From contig NZ_CP109327.1 of the NCBI RefSeq assembly GCF_035918155.1, forward strand, positions 8,742,001 through 8,806,000: 64,000 bases of DNA. Reading direction: 5' to 3'. This document shows, in pieces, positions 25,236-33,514 of this stretch. The stretch is from Streptomyces sp. NBC_01591. Its GTDB lineage: Bacteria > Actinomycetota > Actinomycetes > Streptomycetales > Streptomycetaceae. Each line of letters begins with the position of its first letter. The stretch's first letter is position 1. The notes under the pieces were generated by a model that saw only the letters and a program-made list of their open reading frames with translations, made no database searches and had not been told where the DNA came from. Made by a program: the position numbers and the translations under genes.

Positions 25236-25430
25236 CGGGTGTTGATTGCGGGTCAGTTTTTGATGGTGGGTGAGTGGTGATTCTATGGGGTTGTCGGGAT
25301 TGGTGCGCACGGCCCTGGGCTGTCGGTGCGGCGCATCCTGAAGGGTATGGGTGAGAACGACGAGGTCCAGGGCGGTGTCGCCGGACCGGTGTCGGCGCCG
25401 GCGGTGTTCGTCGTGGGGAGAAGTTGGACC

Positions 25431-25469
25431 GTGGCCGGTGGCCGGTGGCCGGTGGCCGGTGGCCGGTGG
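25431..25469. repeat. GTGGCCG heptanucleotide tandem repeat
   Basis: Five and a half perfect copies of GTGGCCG in a row, just after a TTGGACC sequence. Likely a slippage-prone satellite; no coding role seen. Confidence 0.8.
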
Positions 25470-25526
25470 GCAGGCCGGTGCCCCGGTCCGGCTGGTGGGC
25501 CGGGCCGGGGCACCGGTGGGGGTGTG

Positions 25527-25889
25527 TCAGGTTCCGAGGTATTCGAGGAGCCAGCTGATAGGCACGTCGTCTGCGGAGTCTCCGCCGTCCTTCTTCATGC
25601 GGCCGATGACGACTTTCTGGGTGCCGGCGGGGAGCCGTTCGCCGAGGCGGTTGCCGTTGTCGGGGACGGTCCGGGGCTGGACACCGCCCCAGGTGCTGCC
25701 GGTGTAGATGCTCACGCCGAGTTTGGTGTCCGCCCAGGCGCAGCCGAAGCTGAGCCAGCAGTCGCCCCACGGGCCGGCGTTGGGCGGCGGCACGGTCAGG
25801 ATGATGGTGTGCTTGTAGTGGATGAGACCGCCGGTCTCGGTGAACGCGAAACCGTGCGGGATCTCACCGAGTTGAAAGTTGTTGGCCAC
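25527..25889 (-). CDS. Hypothetical cytosolic protein (120 aa)
   Basis: The frame from the GTG at 25889 (ribosome site AAGGAG) encodes ANNFQLGEIPHGFAFTETGG, then HYKHTIILTVPPPNAGPWG, CWLSFGCAWADTKLGVSIY and a C-terminal VPISWLLEYLGT. It looks beta-rich, with two cysteines and many Trp/Gly, like small secreted or lectin-like beta-sandwich proteins, but has no signal peptide. The family is not recognised. It lies between lectin-like genes and a cell-wall hydrolase. Confidence 0.6.
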   Translation of the reverse strand: MANNFQLGEIPHGFAFTETGGLIHYKHTIILTVPPPNAGPWGDCWLSFGCAWADTKLGVSIYTGSTWGGVQPRTVPDNGNRLGERLPAGTQKVVIGRMKKDGGDSADDVPISWLLEYLGT

Positions 25890-26306
25890 AGATACTCCTT
25901 GCTCAGCAGGGGTGCGGCACATCACACGGTATGAGCAGGACCGATCTCTTGATCTCCTGCCGGAGACAAACCCCCGGTTCGAGCGGACCTGAAGTACGCC
26001 CGGCGGCTTCCACCGCGCCCGTACGCCTCTCCCCACCAGCCAGGTTCGGCACCCGCGGACCAGGGCCACCCATCTGACTGGCGGCGGCGTTGAGCACCAG
26101 GCCCAGCCAACGGATCCTGGTTCTCGCCACACCCGCGCCGGACCGTCGACGACCTCGCCTCCCACGCCCACGCGATCGGCGAGCTGCTGCTCGAAGCCAC
26201 CCCCGCAGTACCTCGCCAACACTGCGGCCACCGGCATCCTCACCCCCGGTCCTGCGACGACATCGACCCCGAACCTGACCACGGCCTCGCCGCTACGCCC
26301 GTCTGA
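25890..26306. other. Non-coding stretch with possible decayed coding sequence
   Basis: A short run on the plus strand around 26150-26210 (DLASHAHAIGELLLEA) looks protein-like but has no start or domain. Otherwise nothing supported. Confidence 0.3.
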
Positions 26307-26353
26307 AACGTCCGGTGGGCGGCACCCGCATGGGGTGCCGCCCACCGGACGTT
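26307..26353 (-). terminator. Strong terminator of the GH25 gene
   Basis: A perfect stem of about 21 bp (AACGTCCGGTGGGCGGCACC and its complement) with a 4-5 base loop, 34 bases after the GH25 stop codon. Confidence 0.85.
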
Positions 26354-26386
26354 GGTGGCGCAGGTGTCAGTCGACTTGGAGGGGGA

Positions 26387-28096
26387 TCAGATGAGGGTGA
26401 TGTCCCAGTGGATGCCGCCGCTGCGGGGGATTTCGTAGACGTACTCGGCGGAGATCCCGTTGAGGGTGCCGTGCCAGCGGGCGTCGTTGCCCCGCGGGGC
26501 GCCCTTGCGCTGGGTGGTCTTGATCCAGTTGGTCACGCAGCGGCCCTCGTCACGGGTACGCAGGTCGAGCTTGTAACCGTTGGCGTGGGAGTGGTTGCCC
26601 CGGGTGCTGTGGCCGGACTCGGTGCCGCCGGTGATGACGATGGTGCAGCCGCTGGCCTTCTTCAGAGCGATGACGCCCTGGATGGTCCGGGCACGGACAC
26701 CTGCCAAAGAGGTCCGCCCGACCGGGGCCTTGATACCGGCCGCGGCGAGCTGCGTGAGGGCCTGGCGCTGGGTCAGCCTACCGTTCGCCGGAGCGGGCGT
26801 GGTCGGGGCAGGCGTGGTCGGGGTGCTCGTCTTGGTTCCGTTGACGAGCTTGTTCCACGTCTTCGGGCCGATGATCCCGTCGGCGGTCAGGCCGTGGGAC
26901 CGCTGGAACGCGGCAGCCGCGGCCTGGGTGGCCGGGCCGAACGCCCCGTCGACCGCGATGCGGTTGCCATACCCGGCCAGCTGCGCCTGGGCCGCCTTCA
27001 CCGTGGATCCCTTCGAGCCCTGGCCAACGGTGCGGACCAGCTTGTTCCAGGTGTTCGGGCCGATGATGCCGTCGGCGGTCAGGCCGTGGGAGCGCTGGAA
27101 CGCGGCGGTGGCGTTCCGGGTGTTCGGGCCGTAGATCCCGTCGGCGGTGACGGACTGGCCGCCCGCGGCCAGCAGGTGCTGGGCGGTGGTGACGTTGACG
27201 CCGCGCGTCCCGTTCTTGAGCAGCGGCCAGACGGCCGTGGACGGAGCAGATGGCGTCGTGGACGGAGCAGGCGGCGTCGTGGGCGGAGCAGGCGGGGTTG
27301 TCGAACCTGTTCCCGGGCGGGTGGGGGTCTGGCCGGGGCTGAGGTGGGCGAGTGCGCGGAGCTGGGTCAGTGTGCCCTTGTAGACGTTGATGTCGGCTTT
27401 GCCCCGCAGGCCGGGTACCGTCCCGTTCTCGGTGTACTGCCAGATCGACCAGTACCTGCCGCCGACGGGAGCGGGCTCACGCGTTCCGCTCTCGTAGCGG
27501 GGCTGCCACAGCGGGCTGTTGGCCAGGGCGCCGGTGTTGCCGCGCAGGCAGGTGTCGGCGAAGTCCTTCGAGGTGTAGACGATGGGGTTCACCCCGAACG
27601 CCTGACGGGCCTTGGAGAGGAACGCGGCGACCTGGGTGTTGTTCACCCCGGCCGGGCACCGGCCGCGGATCTTCTCCAGGTCGACCACCGGGGGAAGTTG
27701 CCCGGGCCGCTTGCCGTCGTAGCCGGCGGCCCGGGCCGTACGGACGAAGTGGTCGGCCTGGGCCACGCCGGAACCGGAGTCGTAGAAGTGGTAGGGCGCG
27801 GCCATCAGCCCGGCCTGCGAGGCGCCTGCGAAGTCACCGGCGAACTGCGGGTCGCGGTAGCCGGTGCCCTGGGTCGCCTTCTGGAACACGAACGAGTACC
27901 CGGCCCTCGCGGCTGCCGACCACTGGATCGGGTGGGAGTTGTGGTGGCTGGTGTCGAAGCCCTTCACGCTGTACGCGGCCGGGCTGTTCGCCTGCGCCTG
28001 CTCGTTGCCGGAGTAGCTGATCAGGCCAAATCCGGCGGCCGCGACCGCCACCATGGCACCCGCCTGAAGACCCGTCTTCTTGCTGATGATGCACAC
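26387..28096 (-). CDS. Secreted GH25 muramidase with two peptidoglycan-binding domains and an M15-like peptidase domain
   Basis: A 569-residue exported cell-wall hydrolase. The GTG start at 28096 follows AGGGG and gives a signal peptide (ISKKTGLQAGAMVAVAAAGF, cleavage after AQA near residue 36). Residues 44-245 are a GH25 lysozyme domain with GFDTSHHN and the catalytic VVDLEK. A Thr/Pro linker leads to two PG_binding_1 repeats (about 300-420; AAFQRSHGLTADGIIGPNTW in both). The C-terminus (about 450-569) has HSHANGYKLDLRT and GIHWDITLI, which fit the zinc ligands of M15-type peptidases. It should cut both glycan and peptide. It has its own terminator and is divergent from the HTH-TM gene. Confidence 0.88.
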   Translation of the reverse strand: MCIISKKTGLQAGAMVAVAAAGFGLISYSGNEQAQANSPAAYSVKGFDTSHHNSHPIQWSAAARAGYSFVFQKATQGTGYRDPQFAGDFAGASQAGLMAAPYHFYDSGSGVAQADHFVRTARAAGYDGKRPGQLPPVVDLEKIRGRCPAGVNNTQVAAFLSKARQAFGVNPIVYTSKDFADTCLRGNTGALANSPLWQPRYESGTREPAPVGGRYWSIWQYTENGTVPGLRGKADINVYKGTLTQLRALAHLSPGQTPTRPGTGSTTPPAPPTTPPAPSTTPSAPSTAVWPLLKNGTRGVNVTTAQHLLAAGGQSVTADGIYGPNTRNATAAFQRSHGLTADGIIGPNTWNKLVRTVGQGSKGSTVKAAQAQLAGYGNRIAVDGAFGPATQAAAAAFQRSHGLTADGIIGPKTWNKLVNGTKTSTPTTPAPTTPAPANGRLTQRQALTQLAAAGIKAPVGRTSLAGVRARTIQGVIALKKASGCTIVITGGTESGHSTRGNHSHANGYKLDLRTRDEGRCVTNWIKTTQRKGAPRGNDARWHGTLNGISAEYVYEIPRSGGIHWDITLI

Positions 28097-28319
28097 GACT
28101 TCACCCCTCGTCAGACCCACCGGCACACATCCGGAGGGCGATTCACACGGCGCCTTTGCGGCGTCGACGAGATGAAGATTCGGGGTACCGCCGTCCCACC
28201 GGTAGCCTGATCGCCATTCCAGCCGTACTGCGCCGTCCCGGCCGTCCCACAAGGCCCCTGACCTGCGAAAAGGAACGGCTCTGGAACACGACGATCACAT
28301 CGGCACCAGGGGGAGACCT

Positions 28320-29498
28320 GTGCAACCCAACCAAGGCGACAATTCACCCGCACAGCCACTGCCGGAAGTCACCGCACTGCTCCAGGCACTACGGCAGGTC
28401 AAGACATCCAAGAACCTCTCCCTGGACGCCTTCACCCACGACACCGGCTACTCACGCTCCTCGTGGAACCGGGTCCTCAAAGGCACCGCGTTCCCACCCC
28501 GGGCAGCCGTGGAACGACTCTGCTCCCGCCGCGGCCTGGACAAGAACACCCTGCTCGGCCTCTGGGACACCGCCGACCAGGCCCGCCGCGCCGCAGACAC
28601 CCAGGACGAAGCACCGTCCGAAGCAGCGCACGTTCCGGCACCGGCGGACTCCGCACCAGGCGTACCGGACCCCACACCGCCGACAGCCCTTGCACCGGAC
28701 CCCACACCACCGACAGCAGCCCCAGACCCCACACCGTCGGCAGCCGCGGACCCCGTGCCGCCGACAGTCCCGGACACCGTTCCTGGCACCGCAGCTCCGA
28801 AACCCGCAGCGGCCACCCCGGCTCCCGCACCATCCACGCCCGGCCCGGCCGAACCGGCAAGGCCGGCCGCTGCTCCCCGAAGCAGGATCAAAATCCTCGC
28901 GCTGATCGCCGCTGCCCTCGCCGCGCTGCTGCTGGTCGGACGCTGGTACTCGGTCCACGAGACGAAGGACTCCGCCGTCTCCCAGCCCGAGACCGGCGGC
29001 GACAACCGCCCCGGCGACGACCAACCAGTGGCCGACGAAACCCCCGTGCCCCCGAAGAGCAGCACCGCACCGACCAAGACTCCGCCGGACGACGAGAAGA
29101 AGGACAAGGACCAGGACTCCACGGGCGAGGAGGACACGAACACGAAGCCACCGCGCCCCAGCAGTTCAGCCAAGGACCAGGCCTCTTCCCCGGCCTCTGC
29201 TTCTGCCTCTCCCAGTACGGCCGCCTCGCCCGGCGCCGCCGGCCGCGCCAGCTGCCGCTACAACTGGGACCGCACCCAGGTCATGGCTAAGGGCATGGTC
29301 GGCTCGAAGGTGAAGCAGATCCAGTGCCTGCTGAACTCCAACTACGACTACACACTCACCGTCGACGGCAAGTTCGGAGAAAGTACCGACGTCGCCGTAC
29401 GTGCCGTGCAGAGCTGTAGCGGTCTCAATCCCGACGGCCAGGTCGGACCCCAGACCTGGAAGTACCTCGACACCCCCATGTCCGGCTGCGGCCACTGA
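28320..29498 (+). CDS. HTH / transmembrane / peptidoglycan-binding protein
   Basis: A 392-residue single-pass membrane protein. Residues 15-85 are an XRE-like HTH (LLQALRQVKTSKNLSLDAFT, SSWNRVLKGTAFPPRAAVER). A long Pro/Ala linker with PDPTPPT repeats follows, then one membrane helix (about 189-208, RIKILALIAAALAALLLVG) and, outside, a Ser/Thr/Asp-rich spacer and a C-terminal PG_binding_1 domain (VKQIQCLLNSNYDYTLTVDG, FGESTDVAVRAVQ, GQVGPQTWKYLD). The layout suggests a sensor that couples cell-wall state to cytosolic DNA or protein binding, as in RodZ-like proteins. The start is GTG at 28320. It is divergent from the GH25 hydrolase, a plausible target. Confidence 0.78.
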   Translation: MQPNQGDNSPAQPLPEVTALLQALRQVKTSKNLSLDAFTHDTGYSRSSWNRVLKGTAFPPRAAVERLCSRRGLDKNTLLGLWDTADQARRAADTQDEAPSEAAHVPAPADSAPGVPDPTPPTALAPDPTPPTAAPDPTPSAAADPVPPTVPDTVPGTAAPKPAAATPAPAPSTPGPAEPARPAAAPRSRIKILALIAAALAALLLVGRWYSVHETKDSAVSQPETGGDNRPGDDQPVADETPVPPKSSTAPTKTPPDDEKKDKDQDSTGEEDTNTKPPRPSSSAKDQASSPASASASPSTAASPGAAGRASCRYNWDRTQVMAKGMVGSKVKQIQCLLNSNYDYTLTVDGKFGESTDVAVRAVQSCSGLNPDGQVGPQTWKYLDTPMSGCGH

Positions 29499-29592
29499 GC
29501 CAGGTGCTGTTCGGTCCAGGCGCAATGGCTTGACGTGATGTGAGACTTGCAGCATGGATATGGGGCGTGAGTCGCGGTGGGAAAAGGACGCA

Positions 29593-29808
29593 ATGACGGT
29601 GGAGATCGTTTTTGCTCTGGTGACTGCCGTCGTGCTGGCTGCGGCGGTCTTTGCCGTCGCTCTGGCTCTCGCACTGGCTTTTGGCGTCTCTGGTCCAGCG
29701 GGGAAGGGCGCGTTGGTGGGGGGTGCGCTGCTCGGAGCGGCGGCCGGAGTGTGGCGTCTGGTCCGGGTGCTGCGCCGGTTCGACGCACAGCGCCGTAAAG
29801 GTCACTGA
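29593..29808 (+). CDS. Small single- or double-TM membrane protein (71 aa)
   Basis: MTVEIVFALVTAVVLAAAVF and the following hydrophobic stretch form one long or two short membrane segments, then a Gly-rich loop and a basic tail LVRVLRRFDAQRRKGH. The ATG at 29593 follows AAAGGA. It lies 95 bases after the HTH-TM gene and may be co-transcribed. The family is not recognised. Confidence 0.55.
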   Translation: MTVEIVFALVTAVVLAAAVFAVALALALAFGVSGPAGKGALVGGALLGAAAGVWRLVRVLRRFDAQRRKGH

Positions 29809-30169
29809 CCGCAGGCCTCCTCCTTGAGGTCGGTAGCCCACCGGCGGTTGTTCCAGCATGTGGTGCCGGAGGCACCCCCCGCGGCCTCAGGGTGGCGGTC
29901 GGCGTCGGCATGGCGACCGTGCCCTGGGCCCGCCGATGTCCCGGAGCCGGAATCTCCTGCGGCACCTGTTGCGTCATGCCCCGCGGGTTCTCCTGCGGTA
30001 TCTGTTGCGCCCTCTCACCAAGGCGTCGGGTGTTTGTGCAGGTCACCATGCCTGTAGGGGCGTGGTCGGGGTGCTGGCATCCCCTCTGCGCACCCCCTGC
30101 TGCCCGAACTGCCGAAAGAGAAAGGGGTGGGGGTGGGGCGGGCGGGAGCGCCTCGGGGATCGGCGGCCG
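29809..30169. other. Stretch without a supported gene
   Basis: High-GC DNA with short imperfect repeats (CTCCTGCGG near 29955 and 29985). No domain seen in any frame. Confidence 0.35.
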
Positions 30170-30526
30170 GCCAGTCTGTTCGGCCGCGAGGGGCACCCCA
30201 CACCGCTGGGGGCGGCGTTCGCCGAGTACGGGCGCATCGACAAGACCATGCACCTGCTCGCCCTGGTCGACCCGGTGGACGACACCTACCGGCGCCTGAT
30301 GAACCGGCAGCTCACCGTCCAGGAGTCACGCCACCGCCTGGCCCGCGCGATCTGCCACGGTGGCCGCGGGCAGATCCGCCAGGCGTACCGGGACGGCCAG
30401 GAGGACCAGCTCGCCCTCGGACTCGTCCTCAACGCCGTCGTGCTGTGGAACACCCGCTACCTGGACGCCGCCGTCGCCCAGCTCCGCGCGGAGGGCCACG
30501 ACATCAAGGACGAGGACATGGCCTGG
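30170..30526 (+). pseudogene. Tn3-family transposase, C-terminal fragment
   Basis: About 115 residues match the end of Tn3 transposases: FAEYGRIDKTMHLLALVDP, RRLMNRQLTVQESRHRLARA, GGRGQIRQAYRDGQEDQL and LVLNAVVLWNTRYLDAAVAQ with GHDIKDED. The usual final ARLSPL...GRY segment is missing and replaced by unrelated sequence (AWESSLLCLGWF). The N-terminal 850 residues are absent. Confidence 0.85.
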
Positions 30527-31054
30527 GAGTCTTCGCTTCTTTGTCTGGGGTGGTTCTCGGTTCGGTGTCCGGTCTTGGGTGCTGTGGGCCGGGCTGATTC
30601 GGTTTGTTTCATTGGGGTGTTGAGCGCTGATGACCGGGCGATGATGTTGGACAAGTCGTGAGGATTAGCTGGTCACTGGGTGAGGATTACCTGGTCAGGG
30701 GAGTGAGAGCTCCCACTGGGCACCTGCTGTGACCCGGGCTTCGCTTCCCTTCGCGGACGACACCTCCACCTCATGGGAGACGGCGTTCGCCAAGATCGAG
30801 GACCGTCTGCAGGGCACCGAACTGGCCGCCCAGGCCATCGGGCTGGTAACCACGCCCGGAGCCGGGCGTTTCGCGCCGCCTTGCCCGATCGACTGCTGGA
30901 GTCCGGCTGTCGGGAACCGACGGCTGTTCGAGCCGGCCGATTATCCCGAGCCCTCACAGGGCGCTTTCTGGTCATACAGCTTGTTGATCACGACGGAGGC
31001 GGGGCAGTGATCGTTATGCCGGTGGTCGAATTGATCACTGAACGAGGAGAACTC
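30527..31054. other. Stretch without a firm gene, with direct repeats
   Basis: A frame at 30729-31010 (SWETAFAKIEDRLQGTELAA) may be a remnant of another gene. The direct repeats at 30658-30697 lie here. The promoter of the ricin-type gene must be close to 31000. Confidence 0.35.
30658..30697. repeat. 18-bp direct repeats
   Basis: GTGAGGATTAGCTGGTCA (30658-30675) and GTGAGGATTACCTGGTCA (30680-30697), one mismatch, 22 bases apart. They resemble a paired regulator site or a transposon end. Confidence 0.6.
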
Positions 31055-31477
31055 ATGGCCGTTTTCACTGCCGCTCTGGTGGCCCGTCACAGCGACAAGC
31101 TCGTGTCCGTCACCGCCTCGGGGACCGAGGACGGCGCCGAGGTCGTCCAGTGGACCGACAAGAACAAGCCCAACCAGCACTGGAACCTGGTGGCGACGAC
31201 GGGTGGCTACTACAACGTGATTGCCGTGCACAGCGGAAAGGCCCTGTCGGTCACCGCCTCGGACACCGAGGACGGCGGGACCGTCGTCCAGTGGACCAAC
31301 AAGGGCAAGCCCAACCAGGAGTGGAAGCTCGTCCAGAAGGACGACGGGTACTTCTCCCTGGAGGCACGCCACAGCGGCAAGCTCCTGTCCGTCGTCGGCG
31401 AGGACACCGCGGACGGTGCCAAGCTCGTCCAGTGGACCGACAAGAACAAGCCCAACCAGCATTTCCGCCTCGGCTGA
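31055..31477 (+). CDS. Ricin-type beta-trefoil lectin-like protein
   Basis: A 140-residue protein made of three 47-residue RICIN-type repeats: each has a [VA]RHS-[DG]K-LVSV or HSGKALSV core and the signature VQWT[DN]K-[NG]KPNQ-[HE]-W/F (VVQWTDKNKPNQHWNL, VVQWTNKGKPNQEWKL, LVQWTDKNKPNQHFRLG). The QW/QH motif is the family hallmark; such single-trefoil proteins bind carbohydrates. There is no signal peptide. The ATG follows GAGGAGA with ideal spacing. Repeat similarity is very high, suggesting recent internal duplication. Confidence 0.85.
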   Translation: MAVFTAALVARHSDKLVSVTASGTEDGAEVVQWTDKNKPNQHWNLVATTGGYYNVIAVHSGKALSVTASDTEDGGTVVQWTNKGKPNQEWKLVQKDDGYFSLEARHSGKLLSVVGEDTADGAKLVQWTDKNKPNQHFRLG

Positions 31478-31698
31478 GCCACGCCTTCGGAGCCCCTGCC
31501 GGAAAGCACCCCGGCGGGGGCCCCGCTGCGAAATGGGCTCTTGGACGGAGTGGTCGCCGCGACTACGAGTGGGGCGGGAGTGAACGAAGCCACCGCGTCA
31601 CGCCCACCGGCTGCGGCCAGCGCTTTCAGGTGAACCTGGCATTCGTGAAAACGGGCTCGACAGGAGCGATGCGGGCCACCCAATCCCGTCTCGGGTCA

Positions 31699-32829
31699 CT
31701 AGCTGCTGACCGGTGACCAGGTGGGTACGTTGTTGGCGGCCCCGAGGAGATGGTGGTCGAGCCAGGCGAAGGCTTCGTCGAGTGTCGGGGCGGTGTCGCT
31801 GAGCGGGACGGTCAGCCCGGCGTGTTCAGGTGCGGGCCGGCTGCCGTTCTGCAGGCTCAGTCGCTTGGGCACGGTGAGCTGCTCGAAGTGCTTGGTGATC
31901 TGCCTGAGCGGGAACAGCGCATCGCTCCCGGCGTGGGAGATGAACGTCGCGGTGCCACGGGCATTGGTTTGCCCGACGTAGGAGAACGCAGCCCGCTGCA
32001 TCGCCCACGAGGCGACATCGTCGGGGTTTTCTCCGGCCTGGAGGTCCGCGAGGATCTGCTGCGTGTCCTCATCGAACTTGTGCTTCACCGGTCCGCCGGT
32101 GAAGTTGGTCAGGTCGGCGACCGCGGCGAGGTGTCCGCGGTCGTTCTGGTGGCCGGCGACCAGGTCCTCCCACGTGCTCAGCGCGACGACGGCGTCCACA
32201 CGGGCGCCAGGATCGTGCGCCGCGACGAGCTGGCTGATGAGCCCGCCGTAGGCCCTGCCGAAGAAGGCGATACGGCTCGGGTTGAAGTGCTGTTGAGCGT
32301 AGTCGATCACGGTCGAGCCGTCGGCCCAGTCCAGGGGGCCGGCCACGTCGATCGTCCCTCCGGAGGTGCACGGGCCGTCCATGTACCCGCCGCCGTGCAC
32401 GTCTGCCGTAAGCCCGAGCCCGCGGGGGGTGTAGGCCAGCACGTGGTAGCCGCGCAGCGCCAGCTTGAGATACGTGTGCTCGAACAGGGGCCAGCCGGCA
32501 GGCGTCCAGTCGGACGGCACGATCACCACCGGCCGGGGCTCTGGGGCATTGAGCTTGATGGTGTGTGCCGACAACCGGATCCCGTCGGCGGAGGTGATGC
32601 GGGGGAAGCCGATGGTGGCCTTCTGCCGCACCTGCTCCGTGAGCCGCTGGAGGTCATCGGTCAGCAGCGGCTTTTCCGCCGCGCCTTGCAGCGTGGCGAT
32701 CAGCGCATGGCCCACATTGACGGCTTTCGGGTCGAGCGAAGTCGGTGTCGCGAAGACACCCTGCTTCGCGATCCGGGCCACGTCTGCCGCGGTGACCGTG
32801 GTGGTCGCCTCGTCCTGTTCAACGCTCAT
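31699..32829 (-). CDS. Alpha/beta-hydrolase-fold protein with the nucleophile serine replaced by alanine
   Basis: A 376-residue protein (ATG of MSVEQDEATT) with the S15/CocE-like alpha/beta hydrolase core: PVVIVPSDWTPAGWPLFEH, RGYHVLAYTPRGLGLTADVH, the elbow RIAFFGRAYGGLIS, an acid candidate ISHAGSDALFPL and a His in PAPEHAGLTVPL. The elbow should read GxSxG, but the codon at residue 193 is GCC (Ala), so classical catalysis is impossible. Acid and histidine remain. It may be a non-catalytic binder, or a recently inactivated enzyme. It is a lone gene; about 220 bases on its downstream side hold nothing. Confidence 0.75.
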   Translation of the reverse strand: MSVEQDEATTTVTAADVARIAKQGVFATPTSLDPKAVNVGHALIATLQGAAEKPLLTDDLQRLTEQVRQKATIGFPRITSADGIRLSAHTIKLNAPEPRPVVIVPSDWTPAGWPLFEHTYLKLALRGYHVLAYTPRGLGLTADVHGGGYMDGPCTSGGTIDVAGPLDWADGSTVIDYAQQHFNPSRIAFFGRAYGGLISQLVAAHDPGARVDAVVALSTWEDLVAGHQNDRGHLAAVADLTNFTGGPVKHKFDEDTQQILADLQAGENPDDVASWAMQRAAFSYVGQTNARGTATFISHAGSDALFPLRQITKHFEQLTVPKRLSLQNGSRPAPEHAGLTVPLSDTAPTLDEAFAWLDHHLLGAANNVPTWSPVSS

Positions 32830-32946
32830 GGAACATGCCCTCTCGATTCCGTCGACCGGATGCACTGAGCAGGCCGACGGGGCTTTCCGCCGGACAGCCC
32901 GACGTCTTCCAGATCATTTCTCGCTCTGCAAGAGCCTGACCAGGGC

Positions 32947-33135
32947 GTGCAGGGGGACACGACAGCGCACCCACGTCCACCGCGCGCCCCCACCCAGGAC
33001 CAATGGGCAAGCGCTCCCCACCGCGGCTTCTGCGAAGTCGCGGGGATCGGCGGCGGCCCGGCGCTCCTGACCGACTGGATGGCCGCACGCCGCATGGACG
33101 TGGTGATCCTCTCCGAGGACGGCCCCGACTGGTGA
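32947..33135 (+). pseudogene. C-terminal remnant of a small gene before the HTH gene
   Basis: The last part (HRGFCEVAGIGGGPALLTDW, MAARRMDVVILSEDGPDW) is protein-like and its TGA overlaps the GTG start of the next frame (GTGA), as in an operon. The N-terminal region is low complexity and the true start is not visible. No family is recognised. Confidence 0.35.
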
Positions 33136-33357
33136 CCGACCGCTTCCACTGGCCCCGCGCTACCAGCCCCGGGGCTGGGGCGATGAACTGCGCCGCCGCC
33201 TGCACAACGCGGGCCTCTCCGTATGGGAACTCGCCGACCTCCTCGGCGTCCACGAGCACGACGTCACCATGGACGCCCTGCCTAACCAGCCGCTGCACGT
33301 CGTCCTCGAACTCGCCCGGCGCCTGGACCTCCACCCCGCCGACCTCACGCCGTACGC
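33132..33357 (+). pseudogene. Small HTH-like gene, 5' part, split by the composite transposon
   Basis: GTG-TDRFHWPR, then after a 2-base insertion (extra GC at 33159-33160) RYQPRGWGDELRRRLHNAGL, SVWELADLLGVHEHDVTMDA, VVLELARRLDLHPADLTPYA. This is an HTH-type fold seen in small Streptomyces regulators. The frame is cut at the 10-bp duplication CGCCGTACGC and continues exactly at 36957. Confidence 0.6.
33348..33357. repeat. 10-bp target duplication of the composite transposon (left)
   Basis: CGCCGTACGC, repeated at 36947-36956. Confidence 0.85.
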
Positions 33358-33514
33358 CAGGGGCATTGCATAGTCGCGATCGGTCCGGTTCGTCTGCCTC
33401 ATGCGTGACGTGGCGTCATGTCCCGGCCTGGTCTGAGATGCCCCCGGGAAGCAGAGCAGGCACGGTGCCGGTGATCATGTGGTTGTCGAAGACCCATGAG
33501 AACCGAGCGAGACC

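Larger units (their letters stand above)
24951..25526. other. Non-coding stretch
   Basis: No supported gene. It holds the hairpin at 25205-25235 and a heptanucleotide repeat at 25431-25469. Confidence 0.4.

Noticed and set aside
25431..25469. CRISPR or iteron origin
   Set aside because: A simple 7-bp tandem repeat without spacers or a replication gene nearby.
26315..28210. Plus-strand open frame of 631 codons
   Set aside because: Antisense of the GH25 hydrolase, which has a signal peptide and catalytic motifs.
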